Below, piece after piece: positions 59,023 through 64,000 of a DNA stretch of 64,000 nt; the stretch's first letter is position 1; each line of letters opens with the position of its first letter. This DNA is from Phoronis australis (Eukaryota > Phoronida > Phoronidae). The stretch lies in contig NMRA01000167.1 of assembly GCA_002633005.1 (NCBI GenBank), positions 497,124-561,123 of the forward strand, in the 5' to 3' direction. A model generated the notes under the pieces. That model made no database searches and had not been told where the DNA came from. It saw only the letters and a program-made list of their open reading frames with translations. The position numbers and the translations under genes were made by a program.

Positions 59023-61614
59023 TGTTTACACTCAATTTTTCAAATGAGAAGATTACAATGATATTATTGTCGCTAACAGCGAATAAGTATACAGGTTGTA
59101 TTTCTAACAGAAAATTATAGGAGACAGTGCTACTAAAATAGCGCTATAATATGATCCTTCTAGTTAGCAGACTGGAAATAGCCAATAGCAGATTTAACGC
59201 TAGCAGCAGATATAGTTCTACCATAAAAACGTAGGAATCTCAAAATTAGCAGATAACGCTACAAGTTCTAATGGCGTTATACTCGACCATTATATCAAAC
59301 GGTTTAATCATGTTATTTATAGTCTCTTTAGTAGCGGTCATTTATGCGAAGATTCTTACAAATGTGATACGGAATTTAAGACCGCCTAATAAAGATGCGC
59401 AGATTGCTGTAAATTGACAAAAACTTATGACGGAAGTTCGATACCCCACCGACGTCGAAACCAAGTCTTGTAATTGTTAGGTAAAATTGTGCACGTGAAC
59501 CTTTGTGATTTCATATCGCTTTATCGCGGGTTGGTAATATCAACGTTTAAAAGTTAACGACAGGCAGTGTTTTTGACAACTGTAATCGAGGTTTTATCTC
59601 GATGTCAGGCAGTTATAATTTGTAAGTCCAAGTGGTTCGAACTAAGTGCGTGTTCTGTTTTTTTATTCGATATTTAAAATTCGCTGTCTCTCACAAAAAA
59701 TACCCTTTGATTTTGACCGGTTTCAAGTATGATTTTTATCCCCAATTCCTCCAAAGTCAAATCAGATACAGTCAGATACGTTTTCCTGGTTTGGATGGAA
59801 TAAGACCCGGCTCTTCAACTTGACTTGACACGACGAGTCATGTTCTGGCGTGTCGAGCAAGATCTCAGGCGGCAATAAAATAGCATAGCCTTTTTCCAAG
59901 CCAAGAAACCACTTCATATCTAAATTAGGGACAGGCTGAGGGAAGTTTTGTAGCGCTGAGAGGTGTAAACCACAACTTTGACGAAAAACTCATTTGTAGC
60001 CGCTTTCATAGATTTGATCATCGCCTGAACCTATTTGGAACGTACTCGCATGCCCTCAGTATACATGAAGCCTACGAAAAATTGGAGTCACGCTACGGTG
60101 AAATATTTTACCGCTACATTTGAAATTTACACCGACAAGATATGCCATGCGTCCCTGGCGCATGCTAAAAATGTTCTGCCTAAAACTGAAAACCAAGGGA
60201 AGCTAATACACGTAGAGTTTACGATCATTTGATGATCTTTATTACCGTGCTTCAAAAGAGTTTCCCACATATCCTTCTGAAAACTTTAGGTACTTATATG
60301 TGATCAAGAAACAAGGACGTGTTTCTTGTAGACTTTCTCGAAGTGAAGAGAACAAATAACAGATGTCACTGTTGGTCACTTTCTAACAACACAACAACCG
60401 ATTGGGCGTTGATTTTCGACGTTGTACTAGACTTGGAGCGTTGCCCTTCACAAATGAGAAGCTTCGGTTGTATTCGGACAGAGGTACATGTACGTACAAA
60501 GTAAAAGGTGAAAGGTTATGAACGAAAATTCGAACTTTTATTGACCACGCCATAGTAGATACTCCGGCTGCTGTCTTCGATTCATGACAATCTTTATCGA
60601 GCATTCGTTCTAGCAGTTTTGAACATTGGTCTCTCTGCAACGAGCGGATCAATTCGCATGCAATTTTACACAGTTATTTATTGAGGGAAAGTGTCTTCGA
60701 TGAACGGAAACATCAGCGATCAAATAGAAAGACCAGGGTTGTTATTCTAGAGAAAGACCTAGGTGGGTGATATCACTGCTGTATCAAGGTGAATAGAAAA
60801 ATTGAAAAAACATTTCCCTACGTGTTAACAGTAAAAATAAAATAAAACACGAGGTCGCCCGCAGTTTAAAGGTTTTCTAGAAGTTCATGATCACTAACTA
60901 AATCATCAATGACTCAGAAAATGAATGCTTGAGATGAAAGTGGACAGTTTAAAAATACTTTTGATCAACTGTGAATGGACTTACCTAAAAGAAACACTTT
61001 CCGCTTCATTTTAGTTAGAAAATATAGAAACGAACTTATTCACGAATTAGACCTGTCGAAGCGTATTTCTTGCAGCCGGGGGTGTCCTATAGAAGAGCTA
61101 TACATGACGTACCTCTCAGAACTGTGTACAAAATGGTATTTTTTCATTGCTGCTGAGATGGGCAAGAGTTGTAATTTCCGTTCAACCTTCAGTTACATAT
61201 GTGTCTATACGTCAGCTTCAGTAGCAGTGCTGTTAACAGTGCGAGAGGTGATCTGTTGAGCGTTCACTGACGTATCCACTATTTGTTGTTTATGATAACC
61301 GGCCAAATCAACCAATAGAGCAAAACACCTGTATGTTACGTAAATTAGTAGTGTTGAGATATAAATTAAAGTTAATGCAGCTTGTTTATCCTTTCTTCCA
61401 AGAAATATACATTGAGAAAAGTACCATGTCGAGAATCTGGTTTTGAAAGGGAGTTGTCTCTCCATTGCGGAGCTTTAAGTTTGAGCTTATTAATTGCACG
61501 TGAGTTGTAAAAAATAAGACGGAAGCAATAACATGTGTGTGACATGTCTTCACGTGTTCTCTCTAATGTCATAGCATACAATGCCATTTTAGAACGGTGA
61601 ATAATCTCCAACAG
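59023..61614. other. intergenic, nothing recognised
   Basis: No exon with convincing boundaries. The frames at 60319-60652 and 60975-61259 have no recognisable domain. Confidence 0.4.
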
Positions 61615-62036
61615 GGCCCAGTTGCATAAAACTTATACGCTGCATAGCAACAATGACGTCGCATTATCACGTGTCACGTTGTTTTTGTTGAACAATTCAC
61701 CTGGCGTCAAGCAGCAACCAAACTTATCCACAGCGGATAAGCATGCGCGCACCCAACCTTCAATTTGGGGGGGCTCGAATTCCCGGCGTCGTGGACCATT
61801 TGCTTTTTGCTTACAAAAGAGCGGGCGGACCAAAAAAAAAAGAAAAAAAGGCAGCACCACTGTGAATCGCGCATTTGGCTTATTTAGTAAACATTTTGTT
61901 TCATTTCCTTGGACTTTTTGTCTCTCGGTGGCGGACCTTTTTGCCCACTTCGCCAAATGGGGGGCTCTTTCGAGCCCTCGAGCCCCCCCCCCCTGTGTGC
62001 GCGCATGATAAGTTTGAAGTTTTATGCATCCAACCC
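61615..62036. mobile_element. nested inverted-repeat element (gggcccagttgcataaaact)
   Basis: The left end gggcccagttgcataaaact and the reverse complement of the right end (gggttggatgcataaaactt) pair. Inside lies a second inverted pair, gcatgcgcgcacccaacc and the complement of gtgtgcgcgcatg, bordered by G/C runs and ggctcga. It looks like one element inserted in another. Confidence 0.6.
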
Positions 62037-63065
62037 AGGTCTGTTTAGTCAGTCCGCCCTATCAAAACATAGAAGAATATCTCAAGTGACAGAACATCAA
62101 GATTCTAGCTTTGAGAATGCGCTTTTCAGAAAATGATTGTACCGGAGATGATAATTCGTTCAAGTTCGGTGTAGGCATGATATAAAAATTCCGTTTACAT
62201 TGAATTGTTAAACTGTCTTATTCGCCAATCCGGGTTTAGCAACTTTGAACCTAGTGGTAAATTCCTTTATAACATACATGTACATGTACGAGTGCATGTA
62301 TCTTACACGACATGTTTTCCATGCAGCTGTGTGAAACGTACAGTGTATTAGCAATAAACACCTGTATAACTAAATTATTGGCTGTCTCACTAGGGCTGTT
62401 CCCAAATCGGCAGAATTCAAAACAGTGCCTCGTATTAACCCAGAGGAGGTGACGACACATATCTTGATAATTAAGCTCTCTTCATGTCTGCTTATCTAAC
62501 TTGTGTAGTACGTAAACAGTTACTTTGAAATATTTCGCCCGTACCATCTGGGAATAGAGTGAGTAAATTAACGCGAAGTTTGAACAAGTATCATTGTTAT
62601 AGAAGTCAATTGACTTCAGGTTGCAAAGAACTACGCGCACATGAAAGCGTGCTCGTAAAACGCCGTTTATGGGACTTTTGCCAAGGGTGGGGGGAGGGGG
62701 GCTGCGCTGTTTAGATACCAGCCCTTTAAATCGGAGACAGTTTCTCTAAATGTCACCTTTTCGCGAATGTTTGTTTTCATATAATCAATCTTTTGTACAC
62801 TTTCATTGAATAAAAATTCAATATATAACGTTTAGGATTGTATTTCAACAAAAATAAACGGAACACGGAACTTTTTAGTAGAGTCAAAGGCAGATCAATA
62901 TTTTATGAAATAATGTTCCATTAAAAAGATGAGCTCTTTAAGACAATGTTTTTCACAAGCACAGTGTAAAAAGAGCATGCAACCTTAACTAGGCCTACTG
63001 ATTAACGTAGGATCTGTCATTTTTCACATAATCTTGTTGAAGCTTCCCGTGACTTCAACCGATGT
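62037..63065. other. intergenic, nothing recognised
   Basis: No gene or element was identified. Confidence 0.4.
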
Positions 63066-63146
63066 GCATGGGCGCCGGAGCAATGGAAAAAGTGGCGGGC
63101 TATAGCCCCCCGCCCCCAAAGCCCCCTATGGTACGCCGCCCATGAT
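63066..63146. mobile_element. inverted-repeat element, family catgggcggcg, copy 3 (short)
   Basis: Starts catgggcgccgg and ends tatggtacgccgcccatg, with an internal gggctatagcccccc. It is the smallest of three copies in the window. Confidence 0.55.
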
Positions 63147-64000
63147 ATGACCTGCTATGAAGAACGAAATGCACATGTGCTTTTACACGATTACGGGCAA
63201 GCAACACTCAAGAAGTGAAGACACCCGGAGAACATTTTTTTCTAATTATCCTTTTAATGAAAGCACAAGTGGAACGTTGAATGAAGTGCGCTGAGAGAAT
63301 CATAAGTCAAATGGGAAAATTACCAGTATTTGGGTCTTGGCTTCGCATTCCACGGGTGGTTTGAGGTCCCAGACGTCGCTGCCAAGCGCAGTGGCGTGAA
63401 AGAGTTCACATGTGACAGGCTTTTCTGTTTGTTAACTTTTGTGTATCGATTGACAGTTTTTCGTGACAACGTGGGTAACGATTTGCAAGAGATATGCACA
63501 CTTACAGTACATGTATATCTGATGATTAGGGCGTACACATTTCTTAAATTTCTATATCCTTTCAAACGACGGAGATATCAACCTTCAAAATAAAGAACTG
63601 GGATGGTGTTTCAAAAAAGATTGTATGATGGCATTATAAAAATGGATGAAGTAAAAAAGCTTGGGCCTACCCTCCCGTCAGATTTATTTCTCTAGTTGCT
63701 GGGGCTAATCGGGGTTACCTGAACAACACGGTTGTAGCATTCACAAACACAGTTCATTCACCTGAAACGCGATCTGTTGCGGTGCATCAAGATTACGTGT
63801 AATAATTTCCCGAATGTCCGAGAGGATTTGTGGTACACATAATCGCTGGAACTTAAATGTGTCGGACAACGTACTCATACAAGTGAATGAGTAGAAAACT
63901 AGTGATGAAATCTAAGGTATATGGCAAGGGGAAATAAAACATGACTATTTTTCTATGTTTTTGTTTATCGCTATGGTTGAAAACGAGGATTCGCTGGATT
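63147..64000. other. intergenic, nothing recognised
   Basis: Overlapping opposite-strand frames at 63320-63593 have no recognisable motif and no splice support. Confidence 0.4.

Noticed and set aside
60975-61259. 94-codon open frame starting MDLPKRNTFRF
   Set aside because: No splice support, no recognisable domain, and length within chance expectation for AT-rich intergenic DNA.

Overview
The window looks like nuclear DNA of an invertebrate animal, probably a marine non-vertebrate bilaterian such as an amphioxus- or hemichordate-like species (the lineage is an inference). The reasons are long introns with GT-AG boundaries, AATAAA poly(A) signals, many short inverted-repeat transposons, scattered tacatgta-type simple sequence, and signs of a highly heterozygous assembly. 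There are no bacterial-style operons. Most open frames in the window are chance frames inside introns or intergenic DNA.

Layout. (1) About 1-20260, plus strand: a multi-exon gene whose 11 visible coding exons (3970-19192) join in one frame to 1003 codons plus stop. It encodes a single-pass membrane protein with two FIP200-binding-like acidic motifs, a transmembrane helix, coiled coils and a long basic, Trp-rich C-terminal region. I read it as a CCPG1/PBXIP1-family protein (ER-phagy receptor type). Its 5' end lies outside the window or was not recognised. (2) 20260-36575: repeat-rich DNA with a 553-base assembly gap, two candidate exons of a small mitochondrial TMEM70-like gene, several families of inverted-repeat elements, a 160-bp foldback, a tRNA-like SINE head, and a diverged second copy of the 3' UTR of gene 1. 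(3) 36576-49425, minus strand: a complete Cys-loop ligand-gated channel subunit of nicotinic acetylcholine receptor type. It has seven constitutive-or-selected exon positions with the classical 45-bp and 110-bp exons. The second position is present twice (42704-42840 and 42144-42286), and the splice phases force use of exactly one copy. (4) 49426-64000: no gene recognised; two large direct duplications and several more inverted-repeat elements.

Three large near-identical direct duplications (37697-39254, 51722-53690, 55040-57624) each have exactly one N between the copies. They are probably two haplotypes placed end to end by the assembler, so local lengths and the apparent duplication should not be trusted.

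The two main genes are not obviously related in function. The most interesting biological signal is the frame-locked pair of alternative ligand-binding-domain exons in the receptor subunit. Next come the 3' UTR copy 12 kb downstream of the CCPG1-like gene and a series of decaying copies of an exon/donor junction inside that gene.
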